Positions 1 through 12,846 of a stretch of DNA of 64,000 nucleotides are shown here, in pieces. The stretch is from positions 23,499 to 87,498 of the forward strand of contig NW_024589867.1 in assembly GCF_018446385.1 (NCBI RefSeq), read 5' to 3'. The position numbers were made by a program, and so were the translations under genes. The number at the start of each line of letters is the position of its first letter. The first letter of the stretch is position 1. Under the pieces are notes generated by a model. That model saw only the letters and a program-made list of their open reading frames with translations, was not told where the DNA came from and made no database searches. The DNA is from Zingiber officinale (taxonomy: Eukaryota; Streptophyta; Magnoliopsida; Zingiberales; Zingiberaceae).

Positions 1-1521
1 AGGATTAAACTAGACGAGAAGATTGGATAATGGGTTGTGCCAAGCACGAGCTATTTTCCCATGTCAGGTTGTGCAAGGCCCAGTCCGACACAGAAAGAAA
101 AATAGCCCAATGGGCACTTCACCCAAGTGCAGGCCCTCCGCCCAAGCAATGACCTGTTTACACCTCTAGCCAAAATATATAATTTTGAATAAAAATTCAT
201 TAAGAAACACTTTATTAGAGTCTCAAGACAATTTTTTGACATTTGAGTTGAAAATAACCATAAAAATGTTGCAAAAAGCATTTCATGGCTTAAAACAAGT
301 CATGTTAACAAAAAACAAGACATACTAGAGGCTTCCTAGGAGTCACAACTAGAGTGTTCCACCGTTCTTTTTTGAAAAAAAAGAGCAATTTAGATCTCAG
401 AGTAACAATCAAAGTATTTTTGAAATAACATGAGACAAGTCATTGTGGCAAAAAAATTCATAGTTTCCTGAGAGTCTCAAGTAGTGTGTTCTAGTGTTTT
501 CGAGTTGAAAAGACCCATTTTGACATAAAAAAGTTATTTTTACCAAAATAAATCATTTGGCCAAAAAAGGTATGTTAGGTAGTATCCTTGGTGCTCTCAA
601 CCTGTTGCAACCCAAGATTTTTTTTTTTTTTTTCGTATAACTCTTATTATCACAGATCCTCTCAACCTGTTGTACTTTCAAAATGATCAAGTTACAACCA
701 TAAAAAAAAATAGAAAAACAAAAAATTTAATTTCTTAAGACGAGGTATTTGGGATAAGTTAAAAGAGGTGCATGATTTGGGCAAAAACAAAGTAGGATGC
801 ACCTCTAAGAAACTGAAAATTTTGGTGTGCCCTTTGGGAACTCTAATGGGATACCACACAACAAGAAACGAAGCAGTTGTAGGAGTTCAATAGGTGACTT
901 ACTGAGAATGAGAAACTAAGCCTAATATTTTTAGATCATCAGTCATCGCCATCAAAATATTTATCCCAACTATTTTTGGAGTCTGTTATATAGATCTTAC
1001 CCCTTCATTAAGCTTTGCAAGGTTGTACCATTAATAATATTCGAGATCAATTAAATCAGTTATATTATATTAATTGGAATTCTTTATGATCTTCCTCAAC
1101 CCCGCACGCATTCCAATCTGATTGATTCAAGTCATCTATGTACGAAATTTATTTTGTATTGAAGTGATTGTTACCTAATTATTCAATAGACCATGTGAAA
1201 CTAGGATAGGACATTTTTGTAGTCAAATAGCACCGGTAAGCCCCTCCTCCCAAACTGTTGAGACAATTTTTAGATTAGATGATTTTCAAGTGTTTAACAA
1301 TTTTGAGAAGGGACCCAAGTGAACAAGGCAGTGACAATGGGGTCTCTGTCTCATTTAAACACCAAATGTTGTGTGACATACTCGCTTGTACAGGTCCAAC
1401 AGAGTATCAACAGAGAATCAAGATTACAAATGTTAAATAAAACTACTACTTTGATGAAAATCTATATTCCAAATTCCACAATAAATTAGACAGCCATAAA
1501 GCAACAAATGAGCACACTTAC
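1..1521 (-). other. Formin intron, left edge of window
   Basis: No further FH2 exon can be found here, although the preceding exon (1522-1563) ends with a normal donor and the FH2 domain is unfinished. I read this stretch as part of a large intron, with the remaining FH2 exons beyond the left edge. It is AT-rich with homopolymer runs and no gene of its own. Confidence 0.6.
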
Positions 1522-4500
1522 CTGCTCACATTTCCCTAAATTTTCTATGTCTCCGTTGTATGCCTGAAGATTATAGGATGAAAACTAATTAGGAGAACTT
1601 GCAACATAAGAGAATAAGACATCAAAAATAGGATTGAAGAATAATAAGAAAGACCAAAAAACAAAACCATCAAAGGGAGAGAGGGAAAAAAACCACCTTC
1701 AGTAGTTCCATTTCCTCCTTTGTAGGACAAAACTTTATAAGGTTCTCAATCTGATCAATATCTAAGATTGAATCATCAAGGGCAAGTACTGAACTCTGTA
1801 AAAAAGTCACAAAACAGCCCTTAGGACTTAAATAAACAGTACAAAAAATAAGGAAAAATTCAAAGCCAACTTCATGCCTCAAAATGATTCTAAAGTCTAA
1901 ACTAAATCATCAGATGATCAGAAGCACATTTAAAAGAATTAATTTATCTTATATAAACAATTAGTAGGTGATTTATGAAAAGAAAAGAAAAAACAATATA
2001 CAAACCCACACCATTATACAAGAATCATAACTCAACATAAGAAATGTTGTAAAAGGTAAGCTTCATGTCTCTAATAACCATCAATGTAGAAATAAACCAT
2101 CCATCAATTACTTACCATTAAATCATTCAATGGCATCTTAACCTTAGTAAGCATGATTTCACAATTGTTAGCCCGTCTAAGATCAATCTGCAAGAACAAG
2201 AGATTTGGATATATCAAAAGATGGTAAAGCAAGCATTGCACTACTAAAGAACTGAAGTCTCTGTATCTATGAAAGTAAGTCATAACAATAATCAAGTTAA
2301 AAAAAATCAGAATTGTGCCTCAAAGATAGGTTGTCAAGTGTTACTCGCAAATCCTTTTTTCAGTGTCTCTCACACCCCTTGCACCTATAACCATAACTTA
2401 TTCTACTTATCTAATTAAAGAATTTCACATATCATCTTTAATTTATTTTCTCCAATTTTATTGTCAATTGGAGGTACACCTAATCAACACCTAATTGGCT
2501 AATTGCTTTAGGATACTAATTTTTTTTCTTGTCATTCTCACACATTAAAATATTACTTCTAGAAACAAACCAATCCATCAATATAAATTTTATTTAAACT
2601 TTAGGCCCTAATCTAGATGTGGCCCATCCACAACAAACCTTCTTGCCCCTATGATCATCCAACATGTTCCCTACATCCTCCAGTGTCCAATCTTGCTCCT
2701 ACTGCACTTAAGAACTTCAACATCCCCCATTCCCTCTACAGCAGATCCAGGATCATTCATGGACTGAGGCAGAGGATCCTTGATGTCAACCTATAGAGTA
2801 ACAATTCTACAAAATGGGGAAATAAACTAAATGAACTCGCCCAAATGTGAGTGGAGATTGCAGGAAAAAAGGGGCAAAAAGGAAGAAGTGCAGTAAGTTA
2901 AACTTAGAAAGACACCAGTTCAAAGGTCTATGGACCTTTCGTATTTTCGTAGCTTCCGTGTAGATAGCCATCTCAAATGGCAATAAACTGCCATGCTGTT
3001 GGCATGTACACCTTTCAACCTTGGCTCTTATGATATGATCACAAAAACAATTCAATTTTCCTATCATCAGAACTATGTAGCTTATACACAAAAGTATCAG
3101 TCTGAATAAATTGTAATTGAAACACTAAGAAAATGGCAGGTAACATACAAATAAGTTATTATCTTCTCCATTGATTGGAATGTAGGCTTAACTGATACAC
3201 ATTATCATTCTGAATTTAGGAAGCAAGGGCTTACCAGATGAACTTTGTCAAACTTTGGGGCAGTTGAACGCCCACTCTTGGAACCTGCACCCTGAATATT
3301 AGGACTTGGCACTGCTGTAGAAAAAAGACTCTCTAATTCAGACATATCAAATTCAGGTGCCCTGACACAATAAAATAGGCAGTATGAGATAAATTCTAAA
3401 AAGTGAAACCTTAACACAATAACAAAGGAACACCAAATACTTTGAAAATTCATCTGTATTTTGTGACTCAGCCCATAGGCTTCCTTGCACTGCTCTTGTT
3501 ACTTTAACCCAATGCAATGGCTTCAAGTTAGACTTTTTTGATGTGGACTGGTTAAACTGAAAGTTTCTGAAAGTTGGAGTTCGACTTGGGAGCTGTCCCT
3601 TCCCTCCTAACAAAGAACCATTCATGCCACTGGGAGGTGGTGGAGGAGCATTCATGCCACTAGGAGGTGGTGGAGGAGCATTCATGCCCCTGAAGGGTGG
3701 TGGTGGTGGAGGGGCATTCATGCTGCTAGGAGGTGGTGGAGGAGCATTCATGGTACTTGGTGGTGGTGGAGGCGGCAGTGCATTCATGCCACAAGTCGGG
3801 GGTGGTGGTGGAGGAACATTCATACCACTAAGGGGTGGTGGAAGTATTGCCTCAGAGATAGTTCCCTTAGCTCCAGAAGAGTAAGGAACGGAAAGGCTCT
3901 TCCGGGAACTTGGAGGAACAAGAGATGGGACAAGTGGAGAAGGTAATGTTTCAGAAGAAGAACCACCTGAATTGTTTGATGAAATATGAGGTGGTGGAGG
4001 TGGAGGTGGAGGTGGAGGTCGAGGTCGAGGTGATAATGCATGCTCTGAGACAGATTGTGGAGGAGTTGGAGGGAAAGGAACATCAGGTGTATTAACTCCT
4101 TTTCCTAATGGAGAAATGTTAGCTTTGGGAATTGGCAAGGTAACCAAGGGTGGTGGAGGGGGACTAGGTATTGACTTACTTGCCTTGATGCCTACCTGCT
4201 GTGTAACTGATGAAGCAGTAGACTTTTCTAAGCCAGCAGAGGGAAGGGGCGATGAAGTGACTTTTAAGGAAGGTGGACGTGGAGGTGGAGGAGGATTTGA
4301 AGTTGATTGAATAGAATTTCTAAGATGAGAAGGTATGTCTGGTGATGGGGGCACTTCTGGGATAGAGCCTTTAACAGACATAGATAGGATATCCACTGGA
4401 GCCAGTTGTTTGCGAACTGTTGGAGCTTCTGTTTTGGTAGCACAAGTATGAAGAAGTGGTAGTGGAAGAGGAGGAGCAATCGTAGATGAGCTTACTCTTG

Positions 4501-6981
4501 GTGGTGGTTGAGGAGGAGGAGGAGAAACAGAAGTAGGAGCACGCATAGTTACTTTTGGTGGTGGTGGTGGCGCCGGCGGCAGCGGTAAACGGGCTAATGA
4601 ACATGGTGGAGGGGTAAGTGAAAATACTCTAATTGGTGGTGATGTTGGTTGTGCTGGCGGCGACAACAAGGGCTGTGTTGGTGGTGGGGGTGGGGGAGGA
4701 GTGATATGGGCAGGTTCTACTGAAGCCTCTTTTGCTGAAGTTGGTAGTACTGGTGCCGATGATAAGCATTGTGGTGATGGTGAAGCTTCTTTTGTATAGC
4801 TCACTGAAGTTGTTAATAGTTGTGCTGGTGATAGTTGCTGTGGTGACTCAGAGGGAATAGTGGATCCAGAAGCTGAACTCGTTGAGGCAATCTTCTTTGT
4901 GTTAGCTTCAGAGGTATTAGATGCAGCATGGTCATCCAGCAGAGTCATAATTCCAAGAGGTGAACGAGCACTGTGATACCTTGAAACAGTTGGATGACAG
5001 CTGGGACTAGAATTAGAAGAAAAGGCAGCAGTTGATTGAGGTACAGGAATTCTTTGTGATATTAAAGATGGAAGTTTTGCTAGAGCCTGTAGACCATGCA
5101 ATTCAGCATTGTTCTCTGAATTTGAATCAGAAATTTTGTGGAATGGAACAGAATGCATTGTAGAGGGAGGGAGAAATTCTTTCTTTTTTCTGTCACTATT
5201 TTCATTAGATACGACTTCCTCAAACAGTATATCTGAACTTAATTCTGCTAGAAAAGCATCAGCTTTAGATTTCACTGGAGAAACTGAATCCAACTTCTCT
5301 TGCAAATACTTAGAAGAAGCAACCTGCTGAAGGACTTTCATGGCAGTATCTGGTTTTGTTTCTAGCCAATCTAAATTGTTGAACATTTCTTTCACTTTAT
5401 CGAATGCTTCAATTGGAAGGCCCTCCTTTTCATCAACATTTATCAATTCCAACGATGCCATTGAATTAGGTGAATCCATCTCTGAAAGAAGAATCTTCTC
5501 ACAAAGAAAAAGGACAAAAAAAGAGATCATTGGAAGTATAAATTTATACAAACTCAGAAAATGATAGGATGGGAAACAGACCTCAACTCTGAAATTCTTT
5601 GGAAATCGATCTTTAGCATCCCATAAGATATCTATTGCATCGCGATCTAGCATCAAAATGTTAGACCTGATAAAAGCTGTATTGAACATCACTCTGAACA
5701 TCATCTCCTCACGTTGTAGGTCCTCCTCCAAACTGATGCACTCAAGCACAACATCCCCTTGAATATGGCAATGGATATCAATTTTAACAAGTTCACAATC
5801 TTCCTGTGTAAGCAGAAATAAGTAGAATGTTGAAAAATAATATTCCAGCTAGCAGTAAAAAGTATTCAAATGCATTAATGCACGTGTATGATACTCTTTT
5901 CAACAAAATCTTCAGATTATAAAAGGTCCCATCTGAGAACATCAGCTTCTTTTACGGAAAGCAAAGTGAGCTAGAGAACATCATGCACATTATTTCAATT
6001 GGTATTTAATTAACTACTACAGCTCATGAAATTCCACAGACAGTTGCTGATATTTGAAAAGAAAAAAAAGTATGAAATAAAAAGGTTCTAAGGCCTTAAT
6101 AATATCCACTTCAACTTTAAAAAAAATATGAACTCATTAAAGTAAACTGAAATTACCTGTTTGTAGAAACGAACTAACTTGCTCTTCTTAGGCATTGAGA
6201 ATAGAACTTTGGGAGTTCTATCAACTGCAAGAAAGGGATCCTGCCCATAAATTCGAAACAATGGTCTGCATCCGCCAGTTCCATCAAAGTCAGGTATAAA
6301 CCGGAGAATTACACAGTCCAAAGTAAGGGCTCTATCAAGAGGAGGCCATTCTGAGCCAACATTTCTTCTTGAGACATAATGCAAGTATCTAAGTTGAGAA
6401 GGCAGTGGATTTAGCGGTGATAGTAACTGCAAAAGCTCGCGAGGGGCTTGCTTATAAATCATATCTAATGTCCTCTGTTCTCCTGCATATTGTTTGTGAT
6501 AAACTAGAAGAGCTGCTAACATAAAAGCTAGAACTGGCCAACCACCTCGCTCACAGTGCATCAATAAGATATTTTGTTGACCCAATGAGAGCCAACTTTC
6601 ACTTGACCTTAAGAAATGGTGAATCATTTCCATTGTGAGCAGTGGGCATCCTTCATACTGTCGTGGATAATCCATCACAGTCATGTCATATTCTGACAAA
6701 ATACTAGAAATCTGACTTTGACTCACTCCCTCCCGGAAGTTAAATACCATGACAGAGGCATCAGGGAAATGTTCCCGTAGCTGTGCCACAATGCTTCCAA
6801 CGTAGACCTTATATTCATCTTCCTCCGATACATCAGTTGTGAAGCAACAATCAAACACTGCAAACATTAAACATAACTAATTTTTCCAAATAAAAATTAA
6901 CAAAAACAGCTAGTCCATTTTGAGGTGTGATTCAATGCATCATGGTATTATCTCTACTAGTAGAGGATAAGATTCATGTGC

Positions 6982-7016
<35 letters not shown>

Positions 7017-7394
7017 AATAATAATAAACTTGATATTGATGATGATGATGGGTAGGCATTTAGATTTTTAGAGCCAACAGATACATTTATCAATAAGAAA
7101 ATTTCAAATGAGCTTGTACTATTATCAAGTTAGCAAAAGAGTGCTCCAATACAACACCAGAAGATCAAACAAGAAATGACCAATTACAGGTTGGAAAGAG
7201 ATCCAATATCTAGAAACGAAAACAAAATCACTGATAAATCATACAAATTGATATCAGAAGATAGATTTATTCCCTTTTTCTATATAAAAAGAAAGAAAGT
7301 TTCAACGAAGCGGAATCATACCATAGACTCTCTCAGATATCTCCAGCAGTCCATCTGGTGGCTTGCGGTAAAAGAACTTCCTAAACAGCGCCAT
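1522..7394 (-). CDS. Class II formin-like protein (PTEN-like, FH1, FH2), 3'-partial
   Basis: Actin nucleator and elongator of the plant class II formins. Exons, 5' to 3' on the minus strand: 7394-7322, 6857-6157, 5803-5582, 5494-3441, 3361-3235, 2187-2116, 1795-1697 and 1563-1522; all junctions are GT-AG and in phase, giving 1130 codons so far. Residues 1-258 hold the PTEN-like domain, starting MALFRKFFYRKPP, and the next region resembles the PTEN C2 domain (to about residue 332). The phosphatase loop reads HCERGGWP, so the catalytic Arg of HCxxGxxR is missing, as is usual in this class; lipid binding rather than catalysis is expected. The huge fourth exon (2054 nt) encodes a proline-rich FH1. 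FH2 starts near NLKPLHWVKV and continues through DLRRANNCEIML, LALDDSILDIDQIENLIKF and GDIENLGKCEQ. The rest of FH2 is off the window. The exact paralogue number cannot be assigned. Confidence 0.94.
3620..3840 (-). repeat. Coding minisatellite in the formin FH1 region
   Basis: About seven imperfect units of roughly 27-39 bp encode repeats of the form (G/S)MNAPPPPP. All are multiples of three and keep the frame. Poly-proline runs in FH1 recruit profilin-actin (family knowledge). The opposite strand is glycine-codon rich and open, but that is a shadow. Confidence 0.85.
6982..7027. repeat. (AAT)n microsatellite in formin intron 1
   Basis: Run of AAT units with a few GAT interruptions, followed by a short GAT run up to about 7050. 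It lies in the intron between formin exons 1 and 2. Confidence 0.9.
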
Positions 7395-8802
7395 CGTAAA
7401 GATCCAGCCGATTCAAACACCTCAATGCCGCCACCCAAGCGATCAATATCAACAACCCTAGGTAAAAGGTTCGTGCCCAGGTCAGATTTCTGGGCAGAAG
7501 AGGAAAACGAACGACCTTGCAAAACTTGTTTTTGCGGCAGACCGAGTGTGGATTCTGGAACAAAACATGGATTTTGCTGCAACTTCAAGAAATCGCATGC
7601 GCTTTTTCACCAGCCCGATTACTTTAATAGCTCCTCGCACTGGGAATGGGCGAAAACCGAAGGAAGGCGAACTTTTGCAAGCAATCAGCATCCCAAAACG
7701 ACATTTTGAAGACAAAAAATATGCTTTCCTCGATTGAAAATGACAGAGGCGAGTGGAAGATCTGAGATTCGACGAACCGACCGCAATGCTCTTCTGCGTT
7801 GCCTCGAGGGTGACGTGGTACGTCGTTGTGCTACCTCGCCATGCTATTGATACTTACACGCCCTAATTTGACGAGTCCACCCGTTTAATGAACGTTATGT
7901 TTAACAGAATGTACAATATTCCTCCTTATACTCTTTGAAATCACTATAAATTTTAATATTTCACATATTAGTCGTCTAAAATATTAACTAAATATTTATT
8001 TTAAAAACAATGTGACTAAATTCACTTTTAATGTTAATCAAATTTAACATTAAAATGTTCAATTCGTAAGAAAAAAGATTCTGCAGATAATATTTTATTA
8101 AATAATTTGCAAGAAGAAATAGGAAGTATGATTAGTGGATTATCGTGGCAAAGGATGACACGTTCTTTACTATCGGTTCCACGTCGAGATGAAAAAAAAA
8201 GTAAATACGATGATCAAATAGCCTCTTTATTTTCTAAAAAATTATTTCTCCGGAGATTCGGTTCACACTTTTACGTAATAATTTATTATCTAAATATCAT
8301 CAGAGCATGATTAGTGGATTATCAGTAACAAAAAAAATTTAATAAAAAAAATCAGCTTGGACTAACTGGTTTGGCCCTATAGCATTTTTCCACCCGTCAT
8401 CAGACTAAATTAGAAATCATTCATGGCGGACGATTTAAAAACCTAACACCATTTGATTGCACATTCTATTTGAAAAAAAAAATTCTTATAAGTTTATCAT
8501 ATCTAGGACAAGAATGGATATGAGGTGAGGCCTAGGAGGTAAGCACCTTAGGCACATTTTTTAAAGGGCCCTAAAACTTTAAAATTTATTAAACTATTTA
8601 TTATTAAAATTTAAATTTGAACAAAAAGTGATCGTCTCTTAATTTCGCCATGAGTTCCTCATTGCCCTAATTTCACTGATCCTCATCTTTTCTTGCGACT
8701 TCGCTCCTCTTCCAATCGATCGCCACCCAGGGGCTGATCGTCGTTGCCTGTGCTCTCTCACCTCGCAATGTCGTCAAGGCGATCCCTCCGTCTCTTGTGA
8801 TA
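7395..8802. other. Formin 5' UTR/promoter side and spacer
   Basis: The first few hundred bases upstream of the formin ATG are of mixed composition and probably hold its 5' UTR and core promoter. From about 7860 the sequence becomes AT-rich. From about 8640 to 8802 it is CpG-rich again and is continuous with 14111 onward once the inserted LTR element is removed. I see no gene here. Confidence 0.5.
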
Positions 8803-8807
8803 GGAGC

Positions 8808-9549
8808 TGATCCTGTCCGAATGCTGAATCAACGGACGCTGGGCACGTGGCGCTCTCCGGGTTGCTGATGTAGATCTCCGGCTAGTCTCACGAAACTCCG
8901 GCGAACCTGCACAGAAGTCGGGCCGGGAAGGGGTTCCCGGCGGCGACCCTCCGACGCTCAAGTCAGGTAAGCAAGTGGTGGAAAAAGTAGCTCCAAAGCT
9001 TGTATCTCGCGTACCTCCGGCGAAGTCTGCGGCTCTTTATATAGAGCGGTGAAAGAGCTTCTACACGCCCACCGAGGCGCGTACGTGTCCGCAGCCCATA
9101 CCTCGATATGGGTTTGTCAGAAAGCTTACCTGACACCATACTTCAACAGTCCTATCGCGCCTTCGATGGGACAACAGGACACCCCGTTGTCAGCAGGTGT
9201 TCCTGTCCCTATTTACCCACCGCCGGCCAGGACGTCCGTCCGACCGGCTAGACAAAGAGCGCCGTCCGGACGGCCATAATTCCCTGTGCCGGCCGGGCGG
9301 CGCACCCATTACATCCTGCCTTCTCTTAGGTCTTCCGCTCGGTCATTATTTACTGTTTCATTGAGCGTTGGAACCCCGATCCCTGTCAGGGTGCCTTTTA
9401 CTATCAGATGTTTACTGGCAGACCGATCGGCCTGCCCTTTTTTCATGAGTCCGGTCGGCTCACCCTTCTTCGACGGACCACCTGGCCTTTTGACCTCCAC
9501 GTGGCGTTGACCCCTCGTTAGGGGGTCCCGGGCTCTTACCACCGGATCA
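8808..9549 (+). repeat. 5' LTR of the LARD-like element (742 bp)
   Basis: Runs from TGATCCTGTCC to CCACCGGATCA. Compared by eye with the 3' LTR it shows about 17 substitutions, nearly all transitions, and lacks a 41-bp stretch. Reading frames through it are not genes. Confidence 0.92.
9036..9044 (+). promoter_or_regulatory. LTR TATA box
   Basis: TTTATATAG lies about 230 bp into the 5' LTR and is identical at 13551-13559 in the 3' LTR. It is the likely core promoter marking the U3/R border. Confidence 0.6.
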
Positions 9550-9933
9550 CTTGCCTTCCCCTCGAGTCTAGTCGAAGGAGGCGAAGTCCGACTGGCTGGA
9601 CTGCCGATCTGACTGAGCAATGATCACTGTATTAGGCCGCTCGGCCAGGCATAGGGATACTCATCCGTTCGGCGGTATCTTGTCCGTGCCTTGTGTTCTC
9701 TTGGAATCCATGTCCGATGCTCTCCCTTACTACCCATCACGTGCGCCGCGCACGGTAAGGGGAGCTCATTAAATGCGGCCAGTATCCTACTGACACGTGG
9801 CGATCGTGCGTTTGTCAGCGTATGGCGGTAGCGTCACTTCCGATGGGACAACCGCCGTTTGAAATGAACGGCTAGATGACGTCCTCGATATCGGTGACCT
9901 GGATCGGACGGCTGAAATTAATAGCTGTCGCCC

Positions 9934-9941
9934 TTATAAAG
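9934..9941 (+). promoter_or_regulatory. Possible internal promoter TATA box
   Basis: TTATAAAG in a GC-rich setting, about 260-320 bp upstream of the internal gene's start codons and outside the LTR. It could drive the internal gene independently of the LTR. No transcript evidence is available. Confidence 0.4.
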
Positions 9942-10255
9942 CGCCGACTTCCGCTTTCCGCCGCATTTCGGCCTCATCTCCTCCCGACGTTTCGCTGCTC
10001 TTTTCTTCTTCGGCGACCTTGCGTTCCGGCTCTCCGGCAACCCTACAGCTTCTTCCGATCATCTCCCTTGCTCGTAAGACTTCCTCTTCCTTGCTGCCTC
10101 TCCTTTCTTCTCTCTATTAGCTATTTCTTTTATCATCCCGCACTCTTTCCTAGTTTTATTTCTCCTTCCTTCCATCACACGTCCATCCCTGGCCTTATAC
10201 CATGACCAATACCTCACAGCCGACCGGCGGTGCTCCGGGTCTTTAGTATCCGACC

Positions 10256-12398
10256 ATGGAAAGCCGGTTCGACGAGGAGGACACCTTGCGCCTCACTCGA
10301 ACCTATGATCTGCCGACCGACCACCAAATAGTGTTAGCCACACCGGCCGATCGGCCTCATGAACCGCCGCCCGACACCGTTCTTTTCTTCCAAGACCAAT
10401 TTTTGGCCGGGCTACGTTTTCCACCCCACAAGTTCTTCTTACAAATCTGCAATTATTTTCGCATTCCGCTTGGCCAGGTAGTCCCTAACTCCATCAGGCT
10501 GTTGAGCGGAGTGATAGTCCTTTTTAAGCTGAACAACATCCCCCTCGACCCTAAGATTTTTCACTACTTTTTCTATCCCAAGCAAGCCGAGTGGGGTACC
10601 TTTATTTTCCAATCTAGGATAGGTTTCGTCTTTTTTGATAATATGCCGAGCTCCAACAAACATTGGAAGGAGCACTTTTTCTATGTGCATTTTCCCGAGC
10701 GGCCAACTTTTCGTACCAAGTGGCAGACGGCGATGCCGGCGCAACCAGAGCTCGGCAAATTTAGAGGTGATGCGGCCTACCTTCATGCGGCCGAGCGGTT
10801 GGTGGGTCAGCGCTATCACATTGACAAGCTACTCCTCCCAGGAGTAATGTATATATTCGGCATGTCTTCCACCCCAGTCGATCTTCCCTGCAGCATGAGT
10901 AAGCGATTCTCATCCCTCCTTTTTCTTTTGTTCTAATTGATTTAATCTTTGCTTCTGCAGCTGAAGTTATGTGGCGTGCTAAGGTGACCGAGAAGCTCAA
11001 ATTGAAAGCCGCTCAGATTGAGGCGGTGAAGAACAAGGAGGTCGCCGAGCGGGGCCTTGATCCAGCCGATCCGACCGGCGAATTAGGCGAGGGGACTCAG
11101 GATGCCCCTGAAGCCTTAGCAGCTACTACCTCTCATGACGAGGCAGCGGGCGGCACAGAAACTTCTACCCAAGCCGAGGTAGAGGGTCGTTCGGCCGATG
11201 ATGTTCCGCTAGTCACTCGAAAGCGCCGACGACCGGAATCTGCATCTGCCTCAACTCCACTTGATGAGCCACAGCCCGAGCGGGGCGCGGATGCTCCGGT
11301 GTTGTCCGGGACGGTTTCCCTAGAGAGTACCCCGACCCCACATGGCTCTCCGAGGGCAAGCTTTGAGGTGCCGCCGTCCAGCCCTTCAAGAACTCTGCGC
11401 CGTATCAGGCGTTTGGGCGAGCTTCCTTCCTCGTCCACCGGTGGGCCGTCCGGTAAGGCCGATGCTTCCCAGAGCGAGCCGAGCGGCTCAAATTTAATTA
11501 AAACCGTCCTGCGCCTCCCCTCAGAGGAATACATGGCTGCTGCTGATCGGCCAGTGGTCCCCGAGCAGCCGATCACCTTGACGGGCCCTCTTGCAAAAGC
11601 TTGGGAGGACGCTCGGCGCCGAATAAAAGCTATGACTCCCGGGCAGCTCGGCGACAACAACCTTCAACAGGCCACCGGGGTATGCTCTTTTTCTTTGTTC
11701 GTGTATTTGAATTAAGTTTTTAACCTGTTCACTTTTGCTCGTAGAACTGGGTGGAGCAGATTGCCGTTAGCAATCGGTTGGCCGAGCTGGAGGATGAATT
11801 GAAAAAACTCAAGGCCGCGGGAGACAGCCGACAGTCGACGGCCGATCTGGAGAAGGCCAAAAAATTACTGGAAGCCGAACGGAAACGAGCTTCCGATCTA
11901 GCGAGCAAGGTCGTTCGGCTCGAAGCGATGATCAAACAACGAGATAAGGAGATCAAGACGACGACCACCCGGAAGCGCCAGGCCATCGATGACATGGACC
12001 GAATGAAGGTGGAGATCAGAGGGCTGGAGCAATGCATCAAGGATCTGGATGCTCTTCTGGCCACCGAGAAGGAGAGCCGCTCGGCCGATCTTCAAAGATT
12101 TGATGGAGATTTGAAGGATCTCCAAACTGCTAGCGACGCCGCCCACGCCGAGCTCAAAGAGTATCAAGAGGGGGAGTCGGCTCGCTCCGACGAGGTGAGG
12201 AAGGCATTCGTCCGCTCGGATGCCTTTGGGGAGAAATTTACTGACAAGATCTCCCTCACCTTTGAAGAGGCGATCAAAGCGGCTGTGGATCACTTAAAGG
12301 CCAAAGGCCACCTGCCCGCCGAGCTGACCATCCCTCCCGAGGACCTCGCGACCGTGATGGGCGCCATCCCTGATGCTCTTTTTGATTTCGACGCATGA
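10256..12398 (+). CDS. Three-exon retroelement protein, gypsy-type-transposon domain plus coiled coil
   Basis: Exons 10256-10898, 10961-11679 and 11745-12398 join with GT-AG borders and correct phase to give 671 residues. Residues 1-214 resemble the plant 'putative gypsy type transposon' domain (PF04195-like), with FPPHKFFLQICNYFRIPLGQ, a conserved PNSIRLLSGV stretch and an aromatic-rich WKEHFFYVHFP segment. The middle is low-complexity, rich in Pro, Ser, Ala and acidic residues. The third exon encodes a long Lys/Glu/Leu/Ala coiled coil from NWVEQIAVSNRLAELEDEL onward. It may be a gag-like or structural protein; the function is unknown. An in-frame ATG at 10202 is followed by a TAG at 10244-10246, so the ancestral protein probably began 18 codons earlier. 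The domain assignment is from memory of the family, not a search. Confidence 0.75.
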
Positions 12399-12846
12399 GG
12401 AGCGTTTCTTATGAACTTTTTTGTATCCCCGCCGTTCGGCCAAACTTATTTTTGCTGTAACTTTTTTGGTTAGCCCTGTGCTTAATAGATAATCTTTTCC
12501 TTTCCTTCAACTTTTGTTTTGGCAAGAAATTTTTCTTTCGTCATGTGTGAAGTGTTCTTTAAAACTCCTCCGCTCGGCTTCACGCTCTGACGTGGACCCA
12601 AGCCGCCTGCCTTCAATAACGTCTTTCGCCGTGCAATTAAGCAGCCGCTCGGTGCGCGAACGTCACTCGTTCACTTGCTCGCATTTTTAATTCTAATTAA
12701 CCATCTTTTACTTTGCGCCTTACCTCAAAGGGGTTTTCCATAGATTTTGCTATGCGAGACGCTCGGCTACTCAGGGGTCTTAAAGAACGAGCTTTGTCGT
12801 CGATCGGCTTCTTACCGCCGGAATATATTACATGGATGGCTCTCCC

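Noticed and set aside
3624-4310. Gly-rich open frames on the plus strand opposite formin FH1
   Set aside because: They are the antisense of proline-rich codons in a well-supported exon and have no motif of their own.
8758-8961. Open frame repeated at 13246-13476 (MSVGGSPPGTPS...)
   Set aside because: It is LTR sequence present twice because the LTR is duplicated. It has no family motif and runs against the LTR orientation.
11133-12293. Long minus-strand frames opposite the LARD gene
   Set aside because: They overlap exons 2 and 3 of a better-supported spliced gene and owe their openness to GC-rich codons.
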